Source of the DNA: Gilliamella apicola
GTDB taxonomy: Bacteria > Pseudomonadota > Gammaproteobacteria > Enterobacterales > Orbaceae
DNA: 64,000 nucleotides
Direction: 5' to 3'
Assembly (NCBI RefSeq): GCF_003202915.1
Contig: NZ_QGLP01000010.1
Span: 124,001-188,000, forward strand
Shown here: piece after piece, positions 42,401 to 49,686 of the stretch
Layout: each line of letters begins with the position of its first letter
How positions within the stretch are numbered: position 1 is the stretch's first letter
Program-made: the position numbers and the translations under genes
Notes under the pieces: generated by a model
Database searches by the model: none
The model's input: only the letters and a program-made list of their open reading frames with translations
What the model was told of the DNA's origin: nothing

Positions 42401-43687
42401 TAATAAATTTTCTTTTTTAAACCAACTGGCTTGATGGGGTAATTTTTTCTTATAAATGATATATTCATTACAAATATTTTTAATGAGCCTAATATCATCT
42501 AAATATAATGATAAAGTATCTAAAAAAGATATTGAAAAATCACTATAAATATTTTTACTTTTAAATAGTTCTTTCATTTTTCCTAATGAATTAGAGTTAT
42601 CCATAACCGGTACAATAGGTAAAATAAAATCAAAAAATTTTGTGCGTTCCTTTGATTCAAAAATTTCATCTTTAATTAGATAGATAAATTTGATTTGTTT
42701 TCCCTTTTGTTTTCCCTTTTGTTTTCCCTTTTGTTTTTCCTTTTGTTTTTCCTTTTGTTTTTCCTTGTGATTTTTCTGTATTTTATTACAAATAGATTTA
42801 AATGGTTTGCAAATAAATTCAAATGATTTATAAATAAATTTAAATAGTTTTTTCTTATTATTTTTTTGTCTTTTATTATAGATATAATTTAATTCTCTTA
42901 ATTTACTGAGTATCAGGTTATCATCATAACGATCAATATCTTCAAAAACGATAAAATCTAATTTTGATTTATCTAAGATATAAATAATTTCATCCAAATA
43001 TTTATCAAAGTAAGAAACATCACATTCTGATGATGAAATATCAATCTCATTCTGAAAAATTTTTAGTTTTCTAATAAGATTTTTTCTATTTTGAAGATCG
43101 ATAAATTTATAAGAAACAAAAGTTATCAGAGCAAATAACGAACCGATAAGTATCAAAGTTAATTGAGTCGGCTCTTCTAACCATTTATTTAATAGTGTTT
43201 TATCAATATAAATAAAACAACAGAAAAACAAAGAAATAATGCTCGCCCAAAATATATTAATCCAGCTTTTTGACTCAGCTTTAACTTTAAAATCTGTCGA
43301 GGGAATTTGCTTTGGATCGATTTGATGAATAAGTTGGTTAATAATCTTTCTTTCTAACATTAATTCATCATTAAAAGTGAATTCATCATCTGGATTTTTG
43401 TTTTTTATTTTTGACTTTAGATTAGGTGAAAAATAAGAAAGTGAAATATGAATACCATTAAGTTCTTCATGCTCTTCTTCATAAGTTTTAAATACACTGC
43501 TTTTTCCTGAGGCATAAGGTCCACTAATAGCAATGTTCAGCAAATCTTTTTCTTTGAATACAAAATCGAGCGCTTCGTTATAACCGCGCATTTCATCAGG
43601 CGAAAGAGTCGTTGGCGTGAGTTTTTCAAAGGTGATATTTTCTTGTTCTTGAGCTAATTGCTTTGCTCCATTTTGATTATCTTCCAT
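39500..43687 (-). CDS. YobI-like P-loop NTPase, giant
   Basis: A 1395-residue protein of the YobI-type P-loop ATPases. The N-terminal FEKLTPTTL...RGYNEALDFVF precedes Walker A GPYASGKSS (56-64); two membrane helices follow (about 142-162 and 175-196); Walker B is DFIVFEDIDR (244-253). A Lys-rich insertion with six KEKQ/KGKQ repeats (about 275-331) sits before the sensor strand IKFIYLIKDE. The long C-terminus is helical and acidic, with a D/F/Y-rich tract and a duplicated YINKISLTI. Membrane-anchored NTPases of this sort occur in defence islands; exact function unknown. Codon use is extremely AT-rich. Monocistronic. GGAG ribosome site. Confidence 0.8.
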   Translation of the reverse strand: MEDNQNGAKQLAQEQENITFEKLTPTTLSPDEMRGYNEALDFVFKEKDLLNIAISGPYASGKSSVFKTYEEEHEELNGIHISLSYFSPNLKSKIKNKNPDDEFTFNDELMLERKIINQLIHQIDPKQIPSTDFKVKAESKSWINIFWASIISLFFCCFIYIDKTLLNKWLEEPTQLTLILIGSLFALITFVSYKFIDLQNRKNLIRKLKIFQNEIDISSSECDVSYFDKYLDEIIYILDKSKLDFIVFEDIDRYDDNLILSKLRELNYIYNKRQKNNKKKLFKFIYKSFEFICKPFKSICNKIQKNHKEKQKEKQKEKQKGKQKGKQKGKQIKFIYLIKDEIFESKERTKFFDFILPIVPVMDNSNSLGKMKELFKSKNIYSDFSISFLDTLSLYLDDIRLIKNICNEYIIYKKKLPHQASWFKKENLLAIIVYKNIFPADYSLTRLGLGQGVVHQIIESLIKQKNSFYETQIEQLDSKIQLKKEEIENLETNHLESIDELEALYIKLPSEIYSVDYQFDDGTKISDLNRIELISSLKKNDYKINNGYRDSYSPYYKEIDCRQYFNDLEQNSEYMRRSEKLNIILYNKKLILREEIRILGIDKLSFKSYKKISEIIKINQDNNISIDTLFKDFINNYLIEHVENKQYKSEYDKVLSSCYFPLLRVLLIQGYIDENYNDYTSFFDEQGLSQNDTLFLRNINEHIKNDWEFELKKTEIVLKRLNSDNSSKFNEPAVLNYSLLDHILSTNKTSDLSQFINLLKSNREIDFINKYLAKSYTLLINNDTQYQPKYLCLFVKEINIQLWNIWDSINIFDKRLYVYLSFIHNQPIEFEIMNEEDYLKDFIERSTDFLCIDEEWNRIFDLLDNKQKITNAFEIMNIQFKKIEHSTPELLALVEANNYYRLNYINIKHILENKYNLTNFDSHIIETILSLSNDAPIKVYFKRNPAPLVLSIAKSDISIIDDNEDTLLFILNYNFDFDDFYDFYGFNDFDDFDYFYDFDFDIPLSIQKDYINKISLTIKNDYINKISLTINLLERVTDRAIWNKLLEKQKIEYSAENIVYYFFNYELEDEHENKERKINNQLADFINNDNENITPQQADLEKLILDEDDLNLFFRQIILNTKLNPDKYSMLIAWFNGRYYPNFDCKELSKENISILIQLKAIVLEEEQDLNFIRENYPDNIQEFIIHNFNDYINILDENSWLINDEEIISLLSEEISLNKKFSLLALTKEPISINNKNYPTKLQNYILKNNFDVSDLTYITNHQFYNSTTDEIKATIKHLCVEYQEEILEFRKISYSLLIELLKITEFSLDDKYILLCNQINQLNIEETYQAFKILEQDSTNQSLFSNLFIFKRPSFDDTTLNQNIMEELSQKWKLKYERKDGKIMGYGQKLIEN
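40597..40668. repeat. Tandem 36-bp duplication in the YobI-like gene
   Basis: Copies 40597-40632 and 40633-40668 differ at one or two bases and encode the doubled NDYINKISLTI segment. Nearly identical, so recent. Confidence 0.92.
42698..42769. repeat. Six tandem 12-bp repeats in the YobI-like gene
   Basis: Three TTTTCCCTTTTG then three TTTTTCCTTTTG-type units; encode three KGKQ and three KEKQ in a basic loop of the ATPase domain. In-frame copy-number change is likely. Confidence 0.95.
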
Positions 43688-44228
43688 TCTCCATTCCTTG
43701 CAATGATTTTTTTAATTCAATCATTTCATTTATAAAACGTATTTTAAGTTAACAATATTCAATTATTTTAGTTTTAACATCTTATAAAATCACTCAAAAA
43801 GCAATATAACATATTTTTATTTATACTGAGCAGTGATTAACCAAAACCGATAATATTACTGATATTTTTTATTTGCGCATCTTTTAGTTATTATAAATTC
43901 TAGCAATAATCATTTAGCCTTTTGTTTGGTTTAGTATGATTTTCATCTTTAAACTCAAATCTTCTCTCTTTTGCTATTTAAACTCCACAATTTGTAAAAA
44001 TTATCCAGGAGTCTATACCGTTTCATTGCAATTTTTTTTAATAGTTTCCGTGTTATTGAGCTGTTTTTAGTTAAATTAATTAATATTTATTGCCCTTGAA
44101 GATAGAGTTCACGTCTTTGGTGCTGAATTGATATGTCATGGTAATTTTACTTAATAGTTTTGGGTTTATAATTTTTGGCATAAAAAATGCATTCCTTAGT
44201 TATCATTAATAGATGAGGAATGGTTAAA
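43688..44228. other. Gene-free region between YobI-like and GGT genes
   Basis: AT-rich divergent promoter region. It contains the second copy of the duplicated block on the YobI side; on the GGT side a TATAAT lies near 44170 and an ATGCATT/TGGCAT imperfect dyad follows. Confidence 0.55.
43991..44027. repeat. Diverged direct repeat, copy B
   Basis: Partner of copy A at 39222-39258. Core GGAGTCTATACCGTTTCATT. About 304-340 bases upstream of the YobI-like start, nearly the same offset as copy A has to the FRG gene. Confidence 0.85.
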
Positions 44229-45974
44229 ATGGAAAAGAAATATAAAGTTAAGCTGTTATTAAGTATGTTGCTCGTGAGTGGCTTGTGTCAGGCGGAACCG
44301 TTGCCTTTTTCAGAAACAGGTAAATATTGTGAGACGCCTTCTCGATGTCTTAATCCGATCACAACTAATGTTATGGTGACTTCGCCAAATTATTTAGCAA
44401 CTCAAGCCGGTCTGGATGTGTTACATCAAGGTGGTAATGCGGTTGATGCTGCTATTGCGGTTGCATCGACATTAGCGGTTGTTTATCCACAAATGAATAC
44501 TATTGGTGGTGATAATTTTTGGATAATTTATAACTCAAAAACTAAAGAAATTAAGGGATTAAACGCAAGCGGGCGATCGGGTAGTCTGGCGACGATTGCA
44601 TTTTATAAGCAACAAGGGTTAGATAAAATTCCGTCGCGTGGTTATTTAGCTGCTAATACCGTCCCTGGCGTGGTTTCTGGTTGGGATGAGGCTTATCAAT
44701 ATGCGTCAAAAAGTATGAATAACTCTTTACCGTGGAATAAGTTGTTTGATTCGGCAATCAATTATGCTGAACATGGATTTGCCGTTTCACCGAGTTTAAA
44801 TTATTTGTCTACAGTCAATATTGATACTAAGGATAAAGAGTTTCGCGATCTTAAACGTTTTGATGAGTTTAAAAGAGTATTTCTAAAAAACGATGGTGAG
44901 GTCTATCAAATCGGCGAAATTCTCAAACAACCTGATTTAGCAACTTCATTAAAGTCTATTGCCAATGACGGTGCAACGGTATTTTATCGTGGCAATATTG
45001 CTCAGAAAATTGTTGATGATTTAAAGCGTCATGGCGGTGTGTTGACCTTAGATGATTTTGCTAACCATAAAGCAACATGGGTTTCTCCTATTCATGTTAA
45101 CTATCGACAGTATACGGCTTATAATTTGCCTCCTAATACACAAGGGATGGCTTCTTTAGAGATTCTTAATATATTAAATAATTTTGATGTTAAATCATTA
45201 GGCGAAGGCAGTGCTGATTATTATCATTTAATCATTGAGGCGACCAAGCAAGCGTTTGCCGATCGTGATAAATATTTGACGGATCCTGATTTTAACCCTA
45301 TCCCGCTTGAGTTCTTATTATCCTCTCAGCATGGTCAAGAGCAAGCTAAACAAATTGATATGCAAACTGCACGTATCGATATTAAGCCATTAGATCCAAA
45401 AGGGGATACGGTTTGGTTTGGCGTTGTTGATGCACAAGGGAATGCGGTTTCTATCATTCAGAGTATTTATCATGATTTTGGTTCAGGAATTGTCGCCAAA
45501 GATACTGGGATTTTGCTACAAAATAGAGGGAGCTTTTTTTCACTCGATCCCAACCATATTAATCGTTTAGAGCCCAATAAACGAACCTTTCATACCTTAA
45601 ATCCGGCTATGTTATTTAAAGAGGGTGCACCGTATCTGGTCTATGGCACTATGGGAGGAGAAGGGCAACCACAAACTCAAGCTGCCATCGTTACGCGAAT
45701 TGTCGATTTTAATTTGTCTCCTCAAGATGCCATTAATGCACCAAGATGGTTACATGGGCGAACTTGGGGAGCATCATCCAATGATCTTAAAATAGAAGGG
45801 CGAGTTGCTAAGAATATTATTGATACTCTTAAATCGCGTGGACATAATGTGAAAGTCGTTGATGATTATACCGATACCATGGGGCATGCAGGTGCAATTT
45901 TAATTGATGCCGATAATCATAGATTAATGGGGGCAACCGATCCTCGTGGTGATGGTTTGGCTGCCGGTTATTAA
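44229..45974 (+). CDS. Gamma-glutamyltransferase-family protein (YwrD-like), exported
   Basis: About 581 residues with a signal peptide (KVKLLLSMLLVSGLCQA, cleavage before EPLP). The frame opens at ATG 44220, but GAGG lies one base from it and ten from the ATG at 44229. Conserved blocks: GLDVLHQGGNAVDAAIAVASTLAVVYP, the nucleophile threonine in KGDTVWFGVVD (about T394), IYHDFGSGIV, LNPAM and YGTMGGEGQPQTQ. The DTVWF context and IYHDFGSG fit the YwrD-type branch rather than classic E. coli Ggt (THYSVVD). It would self-cleave and cleave or transfer gamma-glutamyl groups, e.g. of glutathione, in the periplasm. Confidence 0.85.
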   Translation: MEKKYKVKLLLSMLLVSGLCQAEPLPFSETGKYCETPSRCLNPITTNVMVTSPNYLATQAGLDVLHQGGNAVDAAIAVASTLAVVYPQMNTIGGDNFWIIYNSKTKEIKGLNASGRSGSLATIAFYKQQGLDKIPSRGYLAANTVPGVVSGWDEAYQYASKSMNNSLPWNKLFDSAINYAEHGFAVSPSLNYLSTVNIDTKDKEFRDLKRFDEFKRVFLKNDGEVYQIGEILKQPDLATSLKSIANDGATVFYRGNIAQKIVDDLKRHGGVLTLDDFANHKATWVSPIHVNYRQYTAYNLPPNTQGMASLEILNILNNFDVKSLGEGSADYYHLIIEATKQAFADRDKYLTDPDFNPIPLEFLLSSQHGQEQAKQIDMQTARIDIKPLDPKGDTVWFGVVDAQGNAVSIIQSIYHDFGSGIVAKDTGILLQNRGSFFSLDPNHINRLEPNKRTFHTLNPAMLFKEGAPYLVYGTMGGEGQPQTQAAIVTRIVDFNLSPQDAINAPRWLHGRTWGASSNDLKIEGRVAKNIIDTLKSRGHNVKVVDDYTDTMGHAGAILIDADNHRLMGATDPRGDGLAAGY

Positions 45975-46021
45975 TGATTGATTAAAATAATAGATCAAAT
46001 CAGCAATAATAGAAATAAAAT

Positions 46022-46055
46022 AATAAAGATAATGACATCAGCCATTATCTTTATT
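46022..46055. terminator. Bidirectional terminator between GGT and RtcB-like genes
   Basis: Perfect 13-bp stem AATAAAGATAATG / CATTATCTTTATT, loop ACATCAGC, between convergent genes. Confidence 0.8.
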
Positions 46056-46106
46056 TACTCTCTATAAAGATCCCAATTTTTTAAAGAAACTGAAATCTTT
46101 TTTACA

Positions 46107-47504
46107 TCATACTTTAAACGTTATCCAAGGTTTAAGTTTAACGGCGGTTTGAATCAAACCAGCGTTTTCTTGCGCTTGAATGACGGGCGTAATAGGTTTA
46201 TATGCAGCAGGCGCTTCCTCAAATAGTCGCTCTTGTTTCAAAGTTACGCATTGCCATGGCAATAAAGAGTTATCTGAAGCTAATTTCTTACTGCGCATCG
46301 TTTGCCTTTTTTCTGCTCGTCCTGCGCCATGCGAGCAAGACCATAACCAATCAGGATGACCTTTTCCGATTGCAACATAAGAATAATCACCCATAGATCC
46401 GGGTATTAAAGCGATTTCACCTAAGTGTGCGGGTGTTGCGCCTTTACGATGAATATTCATACCATTTTCAGGAAAAATAACATTGTGTGATATATCGACC
46501 AATAATTGACTCGCATCCTGCTTAAAGAGTGTGTTAAAGGTTTTACGCACCAGCTCTGTGATCACAATGCGATTTATCCAAGCATAACGAGCAGCAACAC
46601 CCATCGCTTGCAAATACTCTTGAGCATGATTGTCAGTCAAAGCAAATAAACCTGATTTAGGATATTTTTGATCAGCAGGCCATAATGCTTTGGCTTTATC
46701 TTGCCAACGTTTGCCAATATAAAAACCGACATCACGTGATCCAGTATGGATCATAACCACAATAGCATCTTTCTTTAAACCTAATTGATAAGCGACATGG
46801 CGATCAATAATTTCATCAACAATTTGTAATTCAACAAAATGGTTACCTGAACCTACTGTGCCTAAACTTGCCGGACGAATAATCGCTCGTTTTTCAAAAA
46901 AGGCTTCGGGAGCATACTGGCTATCGGCTGAAAGTAGATCATTGCCAGAAATTTTGCTAATCTCATGCCTTAGTCGATCAAAATTGACACTATTCCATAA
47001 ACCTTGTTGTGGTAAAGCATTCAACCAAGCGGTAAGGCCTTCATCAAAGAGTGCTTGAAAAGATGTGGGTGTAACCGGCACATCGCGCTCATCATGCAAT
47101 AACACCTGTTTTAATTGCTCAATGAGTTTTGATTTTTGTTCAGTCACCTCATTAAGGCTTAAACCAGTAGTAAACAGGCGCATACCACAATTAATATCTG
47201 TGCCTATCGCCGCAGGAATAATTAAATTAGGAGTAGTGGCAACAATACTTCCAACAGGTGCAATCGCGCCGGGATGAAAGTCCGGCGTAGCCCTTGCAGC
47301 GCAAACTTTGCCGTCATTATTGGGCATTGTTACCGATGCAAAATCAAGTAATTGCTCAACTGCTTTTTCTTCTAAAGGTAACGGATTGGGTAACAGTACT
47401 TGTGCTGTAATATCTTGTTTATTAAATGTATAGATATCATTATTAAAATGAGTTTCAATCCCACATCGGGATAAACGTTTTTGTAAACGGGTAAATGTAG
47501 ACAT
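46107..47504 (-). CDS. Second RtcB-family RNA ligase
   Basis: About 465 residues. RtcB motifs are complete: GTDINCGM (metal cysteine), GTVGSGNHF, MIHTGSRDVG, ISHNV and CSHGAGR with the guanylylated histidine. It is longer than canonical RtcB because of a longer N-terminus (PNPLPLEEKAVEQLL...) and an insertion around residues 150-190, so it is a distinct subfamily. Start: AGGTGG five bases before ATG 47504; the frame also has a GTG at 47513. It lies downstream of rtcR on the same strand, not with rtcB. It probably ligates 2',3'-cyclic-phosphate or 3'-phosphate RNA ends. Confidence 0.88.
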   Translation of the reverse strand: MSTFTRLQKRLSRCGIETHFNNDIYTFNKQDITAQVLLPNPLPLEEKAVEQLLDFASVTMPNNDGKVCAARATPDFHPGAIAPVGSIVATTPNLIIPAAIGTDINCGMRLFTTGLSLNEVTEQKSKLIEQLKQVLLHDERDVPVTPTSFQALFDEGLTAWLNALPQQGLWNSVNFDRLRHEISKISGNDLLSADSQYAPEAFFEKRAIIRPASLGTVGSGNHFVELQIVDEIIDRHVAYQLGLKKDAIVVMIHTGSRDVGFYIGKRWQDKAKALWPADQKYPKSGLFALTDNHAQEYLQAMGVAARYAWINRIVITELVRKTFNTLFKQDASQLLVDISHNVIFPENGMNIHRKGATPAHLGEIALIPGSMGDYSYVAIGKGHPDWLWSCSHGAGRAEKRQTMRSKKLASDNSLLPWQCVTLKQERLFEEAPAAYKPITPVIQAQENAGLIQTAVKLKPWITFKV

Positions 47505-47534
47505 AATAGCCACCTAGAAAACAATAAAATACCG

Positions 47535-47589
47535 TCCTCTCAATTTGAGAGGATAATTACTGTTTCCTGCAGCAGCACTATTCAGGAAA
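47535..47589 (-). promoter_or_regulatory. Two hairpins in the leader of the RtcB-like gene
   Basis: TCCTCTC/GAGAGGA (47535-47553) and TTTCCTG/CAGGAAA (47563-47589), both perfect 7-bp stems, lie 31-85 bases before the start. No T run; possible RNA-level control or processing sites. Confidence 0.5.
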
Positions 47590-47651
47590 GTGGGCGTATT
47601 CTAGACCAAAGTTTATTAATATGTAAACTAGTAAATCATTTTTTTATTAGA

Positions 47652-49280
47652 TCATCCGTTGTAACTATGTATTTTTTCCCAACTCAGACCAAATTTAGCT
47701 AAGTATTTTTTTAAGCGATCAGCATCGTTACTGCGTTGTTTTTTGGTTCGGGATATGGCAAATAATTGTCGGCCTGCTTCTGATAAACTACTACTTTTTT
47801 GGCAGATTTCGATCACTTTTTCCAGTTGATAACGGTCAAATTCATCAATTTCATTAGGTATCAGGTCATCATAACTATTTTGTGTAGAAGTCCAATTTTG
47901 ACTTAGGCGTTTAATTTCTTGTTCAACCTGTTCAGTGGTAATGTTCGCTTGCGGTGCTAAGGTTGCCATGCGAATAATTGAGCTGTTTAATTCACGAAAG
48001 TTACCTTGCCATAAGGCTTGTGGTGAGGTAGCGAATTTAAGATAAGCTTGGCGTGACTGTTGATTAAAGCGTGGCATAATGCCATATTCTTTGGCATAGC
48101 GCGCCAATTCAAAATCAATATTGGGTTCAATATCCTCTTTTCTATCCACTAAGCCCGGTAGTTGATAACTCCACAAATTGATTCGAGCAAACAGATCTTC
48201 ACGAAACTCACCTTGCGCTATAGCCTGTTTGAGATCTTTATTAGTACCGGCAATTAATTGAAAATCACTGTGTATCGGTTTGTCGCTACCAAACGGGTAA
48301 AATTGTTTTTCTTCAATGGCTTTTAATAACATCGCTTGCTCATCAAGTCCCAGTTCGCCAATTTCATCTAAAAACAGTAAACCACCATCGGCATTTTTAA
48401 GTAATCCAGTGCGCGCAAGATTTGCTCCCGTAAAGGCGCCTTTAACATGACCAAACAAGGTTGATATTGCGCTATCACCGCGTAGAGTGGCGCAATTGAT
48501 TTCAACAAATTGTCCTTTGATTTGATGATTGGTTTGTTTGAGTAAATAAATCTGTTTTGCCAAAAATGATTTACCCGCGCCCGTTGGTCCACATAATAAA
48601 ATAGGTGCATGGGAACGGCTCGCCACTTGTTCGATTTCGGCAATAAGCTGATTAAATTGTGGGTTACGAGTTGCGATGCCCGATTTTAATAGCTCGGTCG
48701 CTTGCTGAGCATATTGCTGAAAACGGGTTAGGATTTTATCGTAACGATTTAAATTTAAATCAATAATACTCATTATCCCGCAAGGGGTAAGCGCAATCGG
48801 ATCGTTTTCCTCAATTTCATTAATTTCATTATTTTCGGTCAGAGGCTCTTTTTTCGGAGGGGACATTTGTAATAATTTAGCAGGAAAATAGCGTGATTCT
48901 GCCAGTAAAAACCAACAAATCTGCATAACATGGGTACCTGTTGTGATATGTAAATAATACTCTTCTTGTTCTGAATTAAATGCGTAGTTTTTCGAAATAT
49001 CAAAAAGGAAGGTATAAACTTGCTCAAAATCCCATGGATTATCAATGTTTACCTCAATGGGGTTTACTTCAGTATGAGGTGATAAAATCTTAATATCTTT
49101 AACGATGGTACAAAGTAGCTCATAATCGTTCGGAGAATAGAGCAGTTCTAATCGAGTAACTGGCATATCGGATTGATGACATAAATCAATAGTCGGTCGC
49201 CAATTCTTCCAGCGTCGTTTTCCTTTACCACGTTGATCCAATACATTCCCTAAAAATCCAAACACGACATTCTTTTTCAT
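47652..49280 (-). CDS. rtcR: RtcR, CARF-containing sigma-54 activator of RNA repair
   Basis: 542 residues. N-terminal CARF domain (MKKNVVFGFLGNVLDQRGKGKRRWKNWRPTIDLC ... TTGTHVMQICWFLL), then AAA+ with Walker A GPTGAGKSF, GAFTGA, Walker B GGLLFLDEIGEL, and a C-terminal helix-turn-helix (SLSEAGRQLFAISR). RtcR senses a signal linked to damaged RNA ends through its CARF domain and activates sigma-54 transcription of rtcB. It is divergent from rtcB, whose sigma-54 promoter lies in the shared region, and upstream of the second RtcB gene. Confidence 0.95.
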   Translation of the reverse strand: MKKNVVFGFLGNVLDQRGKGKRRWKNWRPTIDLCHQSDMPVTRLELLYSPNDYELLCTIVKDIKILSPHTEVNPIEVNIDNPWDFEQVYTFLFDISKNYAFNSEQEEYYLHITTGTHVMQICWFLLAESRYFPAKLLQMSPPKKEPLTENNEINEIEENDPIALTPCGIMSIIDLNLNRYDKILTRFQQYAQQATELLKSGIATRNPQFNQLIAEIEQVASRSHAPILLCGPTGAGKSFLAKQIYLLKQTNHQIKGQFVEINCATLRGDSAISTLFGHVKGAFTGANLARTGLLKNADGGLLFLDEIGELGLDEQAMLLKAIEEKQFYPFGSDKPIHSDFQLIAGTNKDLKQAIAQGEFREDLFARINLWSYQLPGLVDRKEDIEPNIDFELARYAKEYGIMPRFNQQSRQAYLKFATSPQALWQGNFRELNSSIIRMATLAPQANITTEQVEQEIKRLSQNWTSTQNSYDDLIPNEIDEFDRYQLEKVIEICQKSSSLSEAGRQLFAISRTKKQRSNDADRLKKYLAKFGLSWEKIHSYNG

Positions 49281-49430
49281 AATTTTATATATTTTTATAA
49301 ATAGATATATAAAATTATATAAAAATGTGTATTAAAAATACTATGATAATTTTTATCTTTATTTTAAAAAATCATTTATTCTTATTTAAAAACAAATAAT
49401 TAAAAAATAATTGCTATGGTTTTTTATTTA

Positions 49431-49447
49431 TTGGCACGCTTTTCGCA
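49431..49447 (+). promoter_or_regulatory. Sigma-54 promoter of the rtcB operon
   Basis: TTGGCACG-N4-TCGCA; GG and GC doublets are correctly spaced. Expected transcript start near 49458, leaving about 230 bases of leader before rtcB. Confidence 0.9.
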
Positions 49448-49537
49448 ATATTAATGCTACCTAAGCAAGCATATTCAGATATGTTGAGATGGTTTAAATT
49501 AAATAATCAAGTCACTTTGTGGTGATAAAAGATACCA

Positions 49538-49617
49538 GCACTAAAGCGCTCATAGCGCAATGTACCAATAGAATTTTGGTCATAAACGAATGGATAAACG
49601 GTAACATCCTTTAGTGC
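49538..49617 (+). ncRNA. tRNA-like cloverleaf RNA in rtcB leader (Y-RNA-like candidate)
   Basis: The strand folds by eye as a four-armed cloverleaf: acceptor stem GCACTAAA/TTTAGTGC (49538-49545 with 49610-49617), D-like arm GCGC/GCGC with loop TCATA (49546-49558), anticodon-like arm ACCAA/TTGGT with a 7-base loop TAGAATT (49564-49580), T-like arm GGAT/ATCC (49592-49609). All pairs are Watson-Crick. It lacks U33, a standard T loop and a CCA end, so it is not a normal tRNA. Enterobacterial RNA-repair operons are known to carry Y RNAs with tRNA-like modules, which makes this a good candidate. No Ro protein (Rsr) gene is in the window. Confidence 0.6.
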
Positions 49618-49686
49618 AATCTAACCAATATAAAGATATTACCACTGGCGGAGTGCATTTTGCCCAGATGTAAAAGGAAGATAAAA

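Noticed and set aside
42698-42769. CRISPR array (six regular repeats)
   Set aside because: The 12-bp units are contiguous without spacers and lie in frame inside a coding region.
36431-44228. Prophage or integrative element in the AT-rich region
   Set aside because: No integrase, transposase, tRNA attachment site or phage structural genes are seen; only a duplicated intergenic block supports mobility.
49538-49617. A functional tRNA gene in the rtcB leader
   Set aside because: No U33, T loop does not match the consensus, D-to-anticodon spacing is too long and there is no CCA; kept only as a tRNA-like RNA.
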